A DNA stretch of 39,151 nucleotides from a virus, in IMG/VR virus record IMGVR_UViG_3300036770_000206, positions 1 through 39,151 of that record, one strand, 5' to 3'. This document shows, in pieces, positions 22,416 to 28,220 of the stretch. The notes under the pieces were generated by a model, which saw only the letters and a list, made by a program, of their open reading frames with translations, searched no databases and had not been told where the DNA came from. The first letter of the stretch is position 1, and every line of letters starts with the position of its first letter. The translations under genes were made by a program, and so were the position numbers.

Positions 22416-22564
22416 ACTAAAACTCCTATGATAAATCCACCAATGAAACAACATACACCAAAAAATGCCATTTGTAATCTAGATACAATTCTATGTCTAC
22501 GAACTAATGGTGGATCAATCCAATCAATGATTGGTGTAGTGAATATTGTTTTGTTATTTTCCAT
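22412..22564 (-). CDS. 50-residue membrane protein, unknown
   Basis: AGGAG lies 7 nt before the ATG. The product has a soluble N-terminus (IFTTPIIDWIDPPLVRRHRI) and one membrane helix (MAFFGVCCFIGGFIIGVL). The stop overlaps the start of the ERF gene by 4 nt (ATGA), which supports coupled translation. Function unknown. Confidence 0.65.
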   Translation of the reverse strand: MENNKTIFTTPIIDWIDPPLVRRHRIVSRLQMAFFGVCCFIGGFIIGVLV

Positions 22565-22706
22565 TTTGTTTCTCCTGTTCTTCTAATTGTTTTTGAGCCC
22601 ATGCAGCATCTCTAGCATCCATACGATTAATTAAATCGCTAAGATCATTTTTTGATGAATTAATGGTCCACATAATTTGTTCAAACTGTTCTTTAGAATA
22701 ACTCAT
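22554..22706 (-). CDS. 50-residue helical protein, unknown
   Basis: GAGGAGGT lies a few nt before the ATG, one of the strongest ribosome binding sites in the window. The product (MSYSKEQFEQIMWTINSSKN onward) is helical with a Gln/Glu-rich end. Starts and stops overlap both neighbours. Function unknown. Confidence 0.65.
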   Translation of the reverse strand: MSYSKEQFEQIMWTINSSKNDLSDLINRMDARDAAWAQKQLEEQEKQNGK

Positions 22707-22969
22707 TATCTTACCTCCTCAATAGCTTGTTCTTCAAAATATTCTATGTCTTCTGGATCAAGTCTAGATAATATATCTTGACCATCATCAAAATCATAAT
22801 GGTCATGAAGTATAACTGATTTGATTGTAACTTCATAGCCAGTTGGGCTATCACCTGTTGAATAAATATCACGTTCAATCTTAACATCAGCTTCTACATC
22901 TACATATTGCTCAATGTCTCCACGATATTTATCGCATTTAAAAACTGTTGATTCGAATGTAATTGTCAT
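22706..22969 (-). CDS. First leftward early protein, acidic, unknown
   Basis: The ATG at 22969 with AAGGAG upstream is preferred over longer frames reaching into the promoter region. The 87-residue acidic product begins MTITFESTVFKCDKYRGDIE, has a beta-rich middle and an acidic helical end (RLDPEDIEYFEEQAIEEV). As first gene behind the leftward promoter it may be an immediate-early host-takeover or regulatory protein; this is inference only. Confidence 0.65.
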   Translation of the reverse strand: MTITFESTVFKCDKYRGDIEQYVDVEADVKIERDIYSTGDSPTGYEVTIKSVILHDHYDFDDGQDILSRLDPEDIEYFEEQAIEEVR

Positions 22970-22998
22970 CTCAATCTCCTTAAAGTTAAAAACTACAC

Positions 22999-23031
22999 TT
23001 GCATTGTTACAAATTTTTGATATGATGTCAA
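22999..23031. promoter_or_regulatory. Overlapping divergent early promoters
   Basis: Leftward: TTGACA (consensus -35) at 23031-23026, 16-bp spacer, TAACAA at 23009-23004. Rightward: TGATATGAT (extended -10) at 23018-23026 with a weak TTG-type -35 near 22999. They share the same ~30 bp, so transcription in the two directions should compete, as in a genetic switch. Confidence 0.55.
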
Positions 23032-23062
23032 CATGTTTTATAAAAATATTTATATATGACAT

Positions 23063-23080
23063 ATTAAGACTAATTAAGAC
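23063..23080 (+). repeat. Direct repeat ATTAAGAC, 10-bp spacing
   Basis: ATTAAGAC at 23063-23070 and 23073-23080 lie on the same face of the helix between the rightward promoter and the Cro-like gene start at 23096. They may be binding half-sites for that protein or another regulator. Confidence 0.4.
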
Positions 23081-23095
23081 AACATAGGAGATATT

Positions 23096-23266
23096 ATGAA
23101 ATTTAAAGAAGCATTAGAGTTATTCGATAACAATAAATGTAAGATGGCAAGAGAACTCCAGGTCAGTCGCATGACGATACACAACTGGGGGACTAACCCT
23201 GAAAAGGAATTGCCATTAACAAGACAATTACAAGTAAAGCATGTCCTTGAAAATAAGAACATTTAA
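23096..23266 (+). CDS. Cro-like helix-turn-helix regulator
   Basis: The 56-residue protein contains ALELFDNNKCKMARELQVSRMTIHNWG, a small helix-turn-helix of the Cro/YdaS type, with Met-Ala-Arg-Glu-Leu as the first helix of the motif. GGAG lies 8 nt before the ATG. As the first rightward gene next to overlapping divergent promoters it probably controls the early switch. No opposing CI-like repressor gene is found. Confidence 0.75.
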   Translation: MKFKEALELFDNNKCKMARELQVSRMTIHNWGTNPEKELPLTRQLQVKHVLENKNI

Positions 23267-23414
23267 GTATGTAGTTCTTGATGGATTTGGCGATCCATTA
23301 AAAAACTTTTGTTTAAAGGAGAGTGCAGTTGAGTTTATCCACAATAAACCTGATTGCAAAATTATGGAGATTGATTTTTATGAGAAACATAAACACGAGG
23401 AGGCGTTATTTTGA
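23241..23414 (+). CDS. Small protein, unknown
   Basis: This 57-residue frame starts at ATG 23241 inside the end of the Cro-like gene and ends 4 nt inside the initiator gene. Product: MSLKIRTFKYVVLDGFGDPL, then a Cys-containing middle and an acidic/His-rich end (FYEKHKHEEALF). The gap would otherwise be about 140 nt without a gene, and codon use is like neighbours. Function unknown. Confidence 0.55.
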   Translation: MSLKIRTFKYVVLDGFGDPLKNFCLKESAVEFIHNKPDCKIMEIDFYEKHKHEEALF

Positions 23415-23821
23415 AAATTAAAAATTGGGAGAAGTTTCAACATTACAAACCAAAAAGTCCAAAGCATCAATCTAAGATGCCATGGTTTAAATTATATGGT
23501 GGAGATTTGTTAAATGACATGGATTATTCTGAGCTCAGTGATACAGAAAAATCTATTTTAATAGAACTTTGGTGTTTAGCTAGTCAATACGATGGAAAGT
23601 TACCTGATATTAAAAAAATAGCTTTTAGACTTCGTAGAGATGAACAACAAGTACTTGATTCTATTAATAAACTAGAGCATTGGATAGATTTGTCTAGAGA
23701 TAGTCTAGACAGTGTATATACTGAGGCTATACCAGATAAGATAAGAGGAGATAAGATAAGAGAAGATAAGATAAGAAGAGAGGAGAGTGAAATAAATGCA
23801 CTCAATACTATCCCATTTTAA
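23411..23821 (+). CDS. Replication initiator-like winged-helix protein
   Basis: The start is TTG with GAGGAGG upstream. Residues 1-90 (IKNWEKFQHYKPKSPKHQS, then KSILIELWCLASQYDGKLPD, IKKIAFRLRRDEQQVLDSI) match the N-terminal winged-helix of phage replisome organisers. Residues 107-125 are a repeat of DKIR units coded by three 15-bp iterons. As in lambda O, the origin may lie inside this gene. It is followed by primase domain and helicase genes. Confidence 0.65.
   Translation: MKIKNWEKFQHYKPKSPKHQSKMPWFKLYGGDLLNDMDYSELSDTEKSILIELWCLASQYDGKLPDIKKIAFRLRRDEQQVLDSINKLEHWIDLSRDSLDSVYTEAIPDKIRGDKIREDKIRREESEINALNTIPF
23734..23778 (+). repeat. Three 15-bp tandem iterons, candidate replication origin
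   Basis: AGATAAGATAAGAGG, AGATAAGATAAGAGA and AGATAAGATAAGAAG follow one another without gap at 23734, 23749 and 23764. They are within the initiator gene, in frame (5 codons each). Iterons inside an initiator gene match the lambdoid origin layout. Purine-rich composition gives one strand of nearly pure A/G/T bias. Confidence 0.65.
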
Positions 23822-24206
23822 TAAAGTTCGTGCTACTTCTAAATCTGGATCATACAACTGTTTATGTCCGGCACATGATGACAGTTCAGCTTCATTATCG
23901 ATAAAGATATGTGAGGATGGTCGTGTGTTAATACATTGTTTTGCAGGATGTGATATTCAAAACATTCTAGGTGCAGTTGGTTTAAGTCTAGATGATATTG
24001 TTCCACAAAGAATAGATTTGCTGAAACCCATAGGAAAAGCATATAATCCATTCGCTATTTTGAAGAACATGAAAGATGAGGCATTGTTTGTATATATGTG
24101 TGCAAGTCATATAGAACAAGGAGAGAAGTTAGAAACATCTGACAAACAAAAATTGTTGGATACTATTACAAAACTTAAGGAGGCATATGAGTACGCTAGC
24201 AGATAA
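23796..24206 (+). CDS. Primase zinc-binding domain protein
   Basis: The 136-residue protein has the CHC2-type zinc site: C24-P-A-H27 in NCLCPAHDDSSASLSI and C48/C52 in IHCFAGC. It ends after the zinc domain plus a helical region, with no TOPRIM catalytic domain, so it is a split primase or a primase-helicase N-terminal part encoded apart. GGAGAG lies upstream; it overlaps both neighbours. It likely recognises DNA for priming with the adjacent helicase or host primase. Confidence 0.75.
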   Translation: MHSILSHFNKVRATSKSGSYNCLCPAHDDSSASLSIKICEDGRVLIHCFAGCDIQNILGAVGLSLDDIVPQRIDLLKPIGKAYNPFAILKNMKDEALFVYMCASHIEQGEKLETSDKQKLLDTITKLKEAYEYASR

Positions 24207-25125
24207 AGTAAAAAGTATGGTTGTTAATCAGAATGAGATTAAATCTTATTTTGCGGAACGATCAGAAGAAATCACCAAGATTAAATCACCAACAGCATAC
24301 ATTGATGAGATCAAGGAATATTTCACAGGAGACTTCCATAAAGGATTATTATTACCATGGGCAAAAACTCATGATAATTTTAGAGTACGTCCTGCAGAAA
24401 CGATTATTTGGGCAGGTTATTCTGGGGCAGGCAAGTCAATGTTTACATCTGAGGTTGTATTAGGGTTATTAAAAACTGAGAAAGTTATGGTCGCTTCATT
24501 CGAACTTAGACCGGTATCTACTTTGCAACGTATGATAAGACAGACTTTAGGTGGCAATAGTCCTACTCCAGAATATATCCATAGTTGGGTAGATAAAGCA
24601 GATGGTAAGTTATTCTTATACGATCAGCAAGGTGTCGTTACACCTGAGACTATTATGGAAGTTATTTATTACAGTGCAGAGAAACTTAAATGCTCTCAAG
24701 TGGTTTTAGATAGCTTAATGAAGTGTGGAGTTGGTGAAGATAATTATCAGCAACAAAAAGAGTTTATCGATAAACTTTGCATTGCAGCTCGTGATCTTAA
24801 GATAACCATTCATTTAGTTGCACATGCTCGTAAAAGATCAGACGATATTATGAAGCCACCAAGCAAGCATGATGTATCTGGATCAGCTAACATAACCAAC
24901 TTAGTGGATAATGTATTTATTGTTTACCGAACAGATAAAGATGCCAAGTTAGAATCAGGCAAGATTACAGAGGAAGAATACCAGGCATTACCTACCACTA
25001 TGGTATATTGTGTTAAGCAGAGGCATTATGAATGGGAAGGACATTGGGCATTTTGGTTTGATAGTGAAAGTCTACGATTTAGTGAGGTAAATAGGTTAGA
25101 TCGTAGGGTAGATAATTTTGTATAA
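24187..25125 (+). CDS. DnaB/RecA-like replicative ATPase (helicase)
   Basis: The 312-residue protein has Walker A GYSGAGKS at 77-84, a Walker B-type strand QVVLDSL (D175), and HLVAHARKR near 208-216, the order found in DnaB C-terminal and AAA_25 phage helicases. SGSANITNLVDNVFIVYR is another family motif. There is no DnaB N-terminal domain. With the split primase domain upstream it forms a minimal primase-helicase unit; the polymerase must come from the host. Confidence 0.8.
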   Translation: MSTLADKVKSMVVNQNEIKSYFAERSEEITKIKSPTAYIDEIKEYFTGDFHKGLLLPWAKTHDNFRVRPAETIIWAGYSGAGKSMFTSEVVLGLLKTEKVMVASFELRPVSTLQRMIRQTLGGNSPTPEYIHSWVDKADGKLFLYDQQGVVTPETIMEVIYYSAEKLKCSQVVLDSLMKCGVGEDNYQQQKEFIDKLCIAARDLKITIHLVAHARKRSDDIMKPPSKHDVSGSANITNLVDNVFIVYRTDKDAKLESGKITEEEYQALPTTMVYCVKQRHYEWEGHWAFWFDSESLRFSEVNRLDRRVDNFV

Positions 25126-25164
25126 AAATATTAAAATAATGCTTTATCTTAAAATGGGTTTCGT

Positions 25165-25176
25165 GTATAATTATAC
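25165..25176 (+). promoter_or_regulatory. Late-region promoter candidate in palindrome GTATAATTATAC
   Basis: TATAAT at 25166-25171 sits in a perfect 12-bp palindrome. It is the only sizeable intergenic promoter region between replication and late genes. -35 is weak (TTTATC at 25143-25148, 17 bp away). Transcription would start near 25178. Confidence 0.5.
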
Positions 25177-25177
25177 T

Positions 25178-25257
25178 TGTGGGTAGAGTCTTGCCCAAAG
25201 AAACGTACTAAATTGTTTCTCACCTCCTTAAACCCCTCACTCTCCGAGGGGTTTTTT
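25178..25257 (+). ncRNA. Short structured leader RNA with anti-SD sequence
   Basis: From the promoter at 25166 to the terminator a transcript of about 80 nt would fold as: stem 1 GGGTAG-AGTC-TTGCCC (25181-25196, 6 bp), stem 2 AGAAAC-10 nt-GTTTCT (25199-25220), single-stranded CACCTCCTTA (25221-25230), then the terminator stem. TCACCTCCTTA is identical to the last 11 nt of E. coli-type 16S rRNA. No start codon-led frame is seen in it. It resembles the lambda pR' leader (6S RNA) in position: promoter, short RNA, terminator, then late genes. Confidence 0.55.
25231..25257 (+). terminator. Rho-independent terminator
   Basis: AACCCCTC, loop ACTCTCC, GAGGGGTT give a perfect 8-bp stem followed by TTTTATT. 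It stands between the leader RNA and the first late gene, so late transcription must either read through it (Q-like antitermination) or start later. Confidence 0.85.
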
Positions 25258-25274
25258 ATTTACAGGAAAGAATC

Positions 25275-25412
25275 ATGCCACTTAAAAAAGGTAAATCACA
25301 AAAGGTTATTAGTAGCAATATAAGAACTGAGATGAAAGCAGGTAGACCACAAAAACAAGCAATCGCAATCGCATTATCAAAAGCAAAACAATCTAAAAAG
25401 AAAAGGAAATAA
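25275..25412 (+). CDS. Small basic phage protein (DUF6496-like)
   Basis: The 45-residue product (MPLKKGKSQKVISSNIRTEM, then GRPQKQAIAIALSKAK and a Lys-rich end) is a family I recognise from many phage genomes, often beside other short basic proteins. AGGAAAG precedes the ATG. Strong positive charge suggests nucleic-acid binding or packing in the capsid; not proven. Confidence 0.75.
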   Translation: MPLKKGKSQKVISSNIRTEMKAGRPQKQAIAIALSKAKQSKKKRK

Positions 25413-25413
25413 C

Positions 25414-25536
25414 ATGCCAATGGTCGGAAATAAAAAATACGCTTACACAGCTAAAGGAATGAAAGCAGCTAAAGAAGCTGCAAAGAAAACTGGTAAAAAG
25501 ATGACAACTAAATCATCTTATGGGAAAAAGAAATAA
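25414..25536 (+). CDS. Small basic protein
   Basis: A 40-residue Lys/Ala-rich product (KKYAYTAKGMKAAKEAAKKT) that starts 1 nt after the previous stop and whose stop overlaps the next start. Together with its two neighbours it forms a run of histone-like small basic proteins. Function unknown. Confidence 0.65.
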   Translation: MPMVGNKKYAYTAKGMKAAKEAAKKTGKKMTTKSSYGKKK

Positions 25537-25688
25537 TGGCTAAGCCTGGATTGTATGCCAATATCCATGCGAAGCGTAAACGCATAGCTGCGGGATCAGG
25601 TGAAAAAATGAGAAAGCCTGGCACTGCTGGAGCTCCTACAGCTAAGCAATTTAAACAAGCTGCAAAGACAGCTAAGAAAAGGAAGTAA
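25536..25688 (+). CDS. Small basic protein
   Basis: The 50-residue product contains YANIHAKRKRIAAGSGEKMR, a motif common to short phage proteins near terminase genes, and a Lys/Ala-rich end. TAATG overlap with the previous gene. Likely DNA-binding or virion-internal by charge only. Confidence 0.7.
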   Translation: MAKPGLYANIHAKRKRIAAGSGEKMRKPGTAGAPTAKQFKQAAKTAKKRK

Positions 25689-25689
25689 T

Positions 25690-26208
25690 ATGGCTTACGC
25701 AGAAGATTTATACAACAGACTAACATCTGGAATGGCAAACTCAGATCAATACTTAGCTAAGTTATCTGATCGTGGTCAACCTTCAGAAGCAGAGATGGCA
25801 GCATTAAGAAAAGCTACGATGACTGACCCAATGATGCAGTCACCAAGATCTTTACAAGGTCAACCAATGCCATCACAAGCTGAGATGGAAGCATTACAAC
25901 GTAGCATGATTGGTCAAGCACCTCAGTCACAAATGCAAGGCATGGGTGGCATGACTCCAGAAGAAACTAATCAATACTTACAATCTTTTACAGATGCAGG
26001 CATTAACTTAACACCAGGTGCAGGCATTGCTCGTGGATTGTTAAACATGGATCAAGCTATTACAAATGCAACAACAGCTCCAAATGTATTACAACCAAAC
26101 CAACTACAAAACATTGCTAGTGGTCAATCTAACGTATCACCTTATGGATTAGGTTTAGGTCAGCAAATGTATAACCCAGAAATGCTAAGAGGCTTATTAG
26201 GATTCTAA
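25690..26208 (+). CDS. Met/Gln-rich protein, putative virion component
   Basis: The 172-residue product has two related segments (QPSEAEMAALRKATM and MPSQAEMEALQRSMI), a Gln/Met/Gly-rich middle and a C-terminus with YGLGLGQQMYNPEMLRGLL. Low complexity is like that of the ejection-protein candidates at 8-12 kb. No family recognised. Its stop overlaps the next start (TAATG). Confidence 0.5.
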   Translation: MAYAEDLYNRLTSGMANSDQYLAKLSDRGQPSEAEMAALRKATMTDPMMQSPRSLQGQPMPSQAEMEALQRSMIGQAPQSQMQGMGGMTPEETNQYLQSFTDAGINLTPGAGIARGLLNMDQAITNATTAPNVLQPNQLQNIASGQSNVSPYGLGLGQQMYNPEMLRGLLGF

Positions 26209-26447
26209 TGGCTAAGTCCGTTAAACTATCTGTAGGTCGTGGCGAGAAATTACCTGTATCTAGAGGTGCAGGCTTAACAGCTAAGGGCAGAGCAAAGTAC
26301 AACAGAGAAACTGGTAGCAATCTAAAAGCACCAGCACCGAACCCTAAAACAAAAGCAGACAAGGGTAGAAAGAAATCATTTTGTGCTAGATCACAAAGTT
26401 GGACTGGAGAACGAGGTAAAGCAGCACGAGCTAGATGGAAGTGCTAA
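26208..26447 (+). CDS. Small basic conserved protein (DUF6321-like)
   Basis: The 79-residue protein contains GAGLTAKGRAKYNRETGSNL, PAPNPKTKADKGRKKSFCAR and a terminal ARARWKC, a pattern I recognise from phage small basic proteins. Cys at 58 and 79 frame the C-terminal part. Overlaps the next gene by 13 nt. Function unknown; charge suggests DNA interaction. Confidence 0.75.
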   Translation: MAKSVKLSVGRGEKLPVSRGAGLTAKGRAKYNRETGSNLKAPAPNPKTKADKGRKKSFCARSQSWTGERGKAARARWKC

Positions 26448-26599
26448 GCCCTTGCATCAAAAAATGTTCATTCTTACCTTTACATGATGGATCATTTATT
26501 TGTGAAGGTTGCAGAAGAACTTTAGATGAAATAACTAACTGGTCTAAATACACAGACCAAGAACGACAAGAGATAATGAATAGATTAAAGGAACAATAA
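26435..26599 (+). CDS. DUF1289 family protein
   Basis: The 54-residue product has CIKKCSFLPLHDGSFICEGC, a four-Cys cluster, followed by RRTLDEITNWSKYTDQER, matching the DUF1289 family of small putative Fe-S or Zn proteins found in proteobacteria. It overlaps the previous gene by 13 nt. This bacterial-type family in a phage late operon suggests host origin; its role is unknown. Confidence 0.8.
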   Translation: MEVLSPCIKKCSFLPLHDGSFICEGCRRTLDEITNWSKYTDQERQEIMNRLKEQ

Positions 26600-26600
26600 C

Positions 26601-27194
26601 ATGGGAATAGGACCAATATACTCACAAGCTCATCCAGCTCATTTAGTAAATATAGGAATGTTTCCATCTTCCGCTACCGGAACTGGAAAAAGTGAAGAAA
26701 ATGAATCAGTAACTATACCTAATTATGGAGTTGGAGTATATAATCCAACACGAGCAGTTAATATGGCTAACTTGTTTCCAATTTTAGGAAATAGGCAATT
26801 ACAGTCTTTATTTGGAATACAACCAGAATTAAGAGTTCCAACAACTCAACCACCTCCAGTCACTGGGACATCAATGGGTGGAAAAGGCGGTGCAACAACT
26901 GGAGCTTCTGGTGGAAAAGGTGGTGCAGCACTAAATCCTAATATTGCAAGAGCATTACAACAAAGAAGAATGAAGTTAAATCAACCAACATCACCAAATT
27001 TTCAACGACAACCATTAGTAAATATTGGAAACTTTATGCCAGTTGGAAGTGTTCCAGCAATGTTTGGAGCAGGTAAATTTATTAATCCAGTATTGGCTCA
27101 AGGTTTATTTGAAACATCAAAAAATATAATACCAATGCCAATGGCACAAGCACCATCAGAAAGTACAACACAAACTACAACTAGCAATATGTAA
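26601..27194 (+). CDS. Low-complexity Pro/Gly/Thr protein, putative virion protein
   Basis: The 197-residue product repeats related phrases (HLVNIGMFPSSATG near 15 and PLVNIGNFMPVGS near 137), with a Gly/Lys-rich linker (MGGKGGATTGASGGKGGAAL) in the middle. It resembles the putative virion proteins at 9-12 kb in composition. No family recognised. It is the last gene before an independent promoter-like element. Confidence 0.45.
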   Translation: MGIGPIYSQAHPAHLVNIGMFPSSATGTGKSEENESVTIPNYGVGVYNPTRAVNMANLFPILGNRQLQSLFGIQPELRVPTTQPPPVTGTSMGGKGGATTGASGGKGGAALNPNIARALQQRRMKLNQPTSPNFQRQPLVNIGNFMPVGSVPAMFGAGKFINPVLAQGLFETSKNIIPMPMAQAPSESTTQTTTSNM

Positions 27195-27196
27195 CA

Positions 27197-27205
27197 TGAT
27201 ATAAT
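27197..27205 (+). promoter_or_regulatory. Extended -10 promoter TGATATAAT ahead of GT8 gene
   Basis: An exact TGATATAAT that ends 6 nt before the ATG at 27212. An inverted repeat AACATGA / TCATGTT flanks it and includes the start codon. The expected transcription start coincides with the ATG, and no Shine-Dalgarno is present, so the mRNA may be leaderless. Confidence 0.55.
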
Positions 27206-27211
27206 AGTTTC

Positions 27212-27922
27212 ATGTTAAGAATATTTGTAGGATATGATCCAAAAGAAGCAGTAGCGTATCATACGTTCTGCCAGAGTGTATTAGAAAAAGCAACCATTCC
27301 GGTGAGTTTTACTCCATTATCACTAAATACATTACAAGGCTATACAGAAACCCATACAGATGGATCTAACGCATTTATCTATTCTAGGTTTCTAGTACCT
27401 TATCTATGTGACTATAAAGACTATGCGATCTTTGTTGATGGTGATATGTTATGCAGAGCAGACATAAAAGAACTGATGGATGCTATTGATCCATTAGCTG
27501 CATTGTCAGTGGTTAAACACGATTACAAAACAAAATACCCGACTAAATACCTCGGGAATAAGAACGAAGACTATCCGAGAAAGAATTGGTCAAGTGTCAT
27601 GGTCTGGAACTGTGACCACTTTAAGAACTTACAACTTACACCTGAGATGATAATGAACTCTACGGGTAAAGAGTTACACAGATTAAAATGGCTAGATAAT
27701 CAATTTATGGATCTAGTCGGTGAAATACCAAAAGAATGGAACTGGTTAGTATCAGAATACGATTACAATCCTGATGCTAAGTTAGTTCATTACACAATAG
27801 GCACACCTTGCTTTGCTGATTACGTTGATTGTGATTACGCAGATGAATGGTGGGATACATTTAACAGATTAAAGCAACCAACCGATACGGAGTTGTACAA
27901 TGGACGAAGAAAAAAAAGATAA
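27212..27922 (+). CDS. Glycosyltransferase, GT8-like
   Basis: The 236-residue protein begins MLRIFVGYDPKEAVAYHTFC and has the DxD-type metal/sugar-nucleotide motif at 76-78 (IFVDGDMLC), preceded by NAFIYSRFLVPYL. VMVWNCDHFKNLQ and LKWLDNQFMDLVGEIP are typical acceptor-side motifs of GT8-type enzymes. It would transfer a sugar from a nucleotide donor to a protein or glycan. It lies just before the terminase genes and has its own promoter-like element. Confidence 0.8.
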   Translation: MLRIFVGYDPKEAVAYHTFCQSVLEKATIPVSFTPLSLNTLQGYTETHTDGSNAFIYSRFLVPYLCDYKDYAIFVDGDMLCRADIKELMDAIDPLAALSVVKHDYKTKYPTKYLGNKNEDYPRKNWSSVMVWNCDHFKNLQLTPEMIMNSTGKELHRLKWLDNQFMDLVGEIPKEWNWLVSEYDYNPDAKLVHYTIGTPCFADYVDCDYADEWWDTFNRLKQPTDTELYNGRRKKR

Positions 27923-28220
27923 TCTTGAAAAAAAATCAAGTTTATCAAGTTGGGGCGGTAAACGAGAAGGTGCAGGAAGAACTAAAGGAGCACCTAATAA
28001 GATTTCAGCTACTGTAAAACAAAACGTTATAAACGTATTTGAAAGACTTGGTGGGGAAGATCACATGACCATGTGGGCTGCAGAGAATCCCAATCAGTTT
28101 TACAACATATACGCTAAACTCATGCCTACACAATCAGAGTTAGGCACAATAGATGGACAAGATTCACCGCTAAACGTAACATTAAAGTTTATTAAACCTG
28201 AAGATGTCGATAGAGATTAG
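27900..28220 (+). CDS. terS: Terminase small subunit-like protein
   Basis: The 106-residue protein is directly upstream of and overlaps the large terminase by 17 nt. WGGKREGAGRTKGAPNKISA is a motif frequent in phage DNA-binding small terminase proteins, and the following helical segment (VKQNVINVFERLGGEDHMTM) could oligomerise. It should recognise phage DNA for packaging. The call relies mainly on position plus this motif. Confidence 0.65.
   Translation: MDEEKKDNLEKKSSLSSWGGKREGAGRTKGAPNKISATVKQNVINVFERLGGEDHMTMWAAENPNQFYNIYAKLMPTQSELGTIDGQDSPLNVTLKFIKPEDVDRD

Noticed and set aside
17064-22969. Integrase, repressor or other lysogeny gene in the early block
   Set aside because: None of the gene products shows a tyrosine or serine recombinase signature or a CI-like protein; only a Cro-like protein is present at 23096, so temperate lifestyle is not supported.
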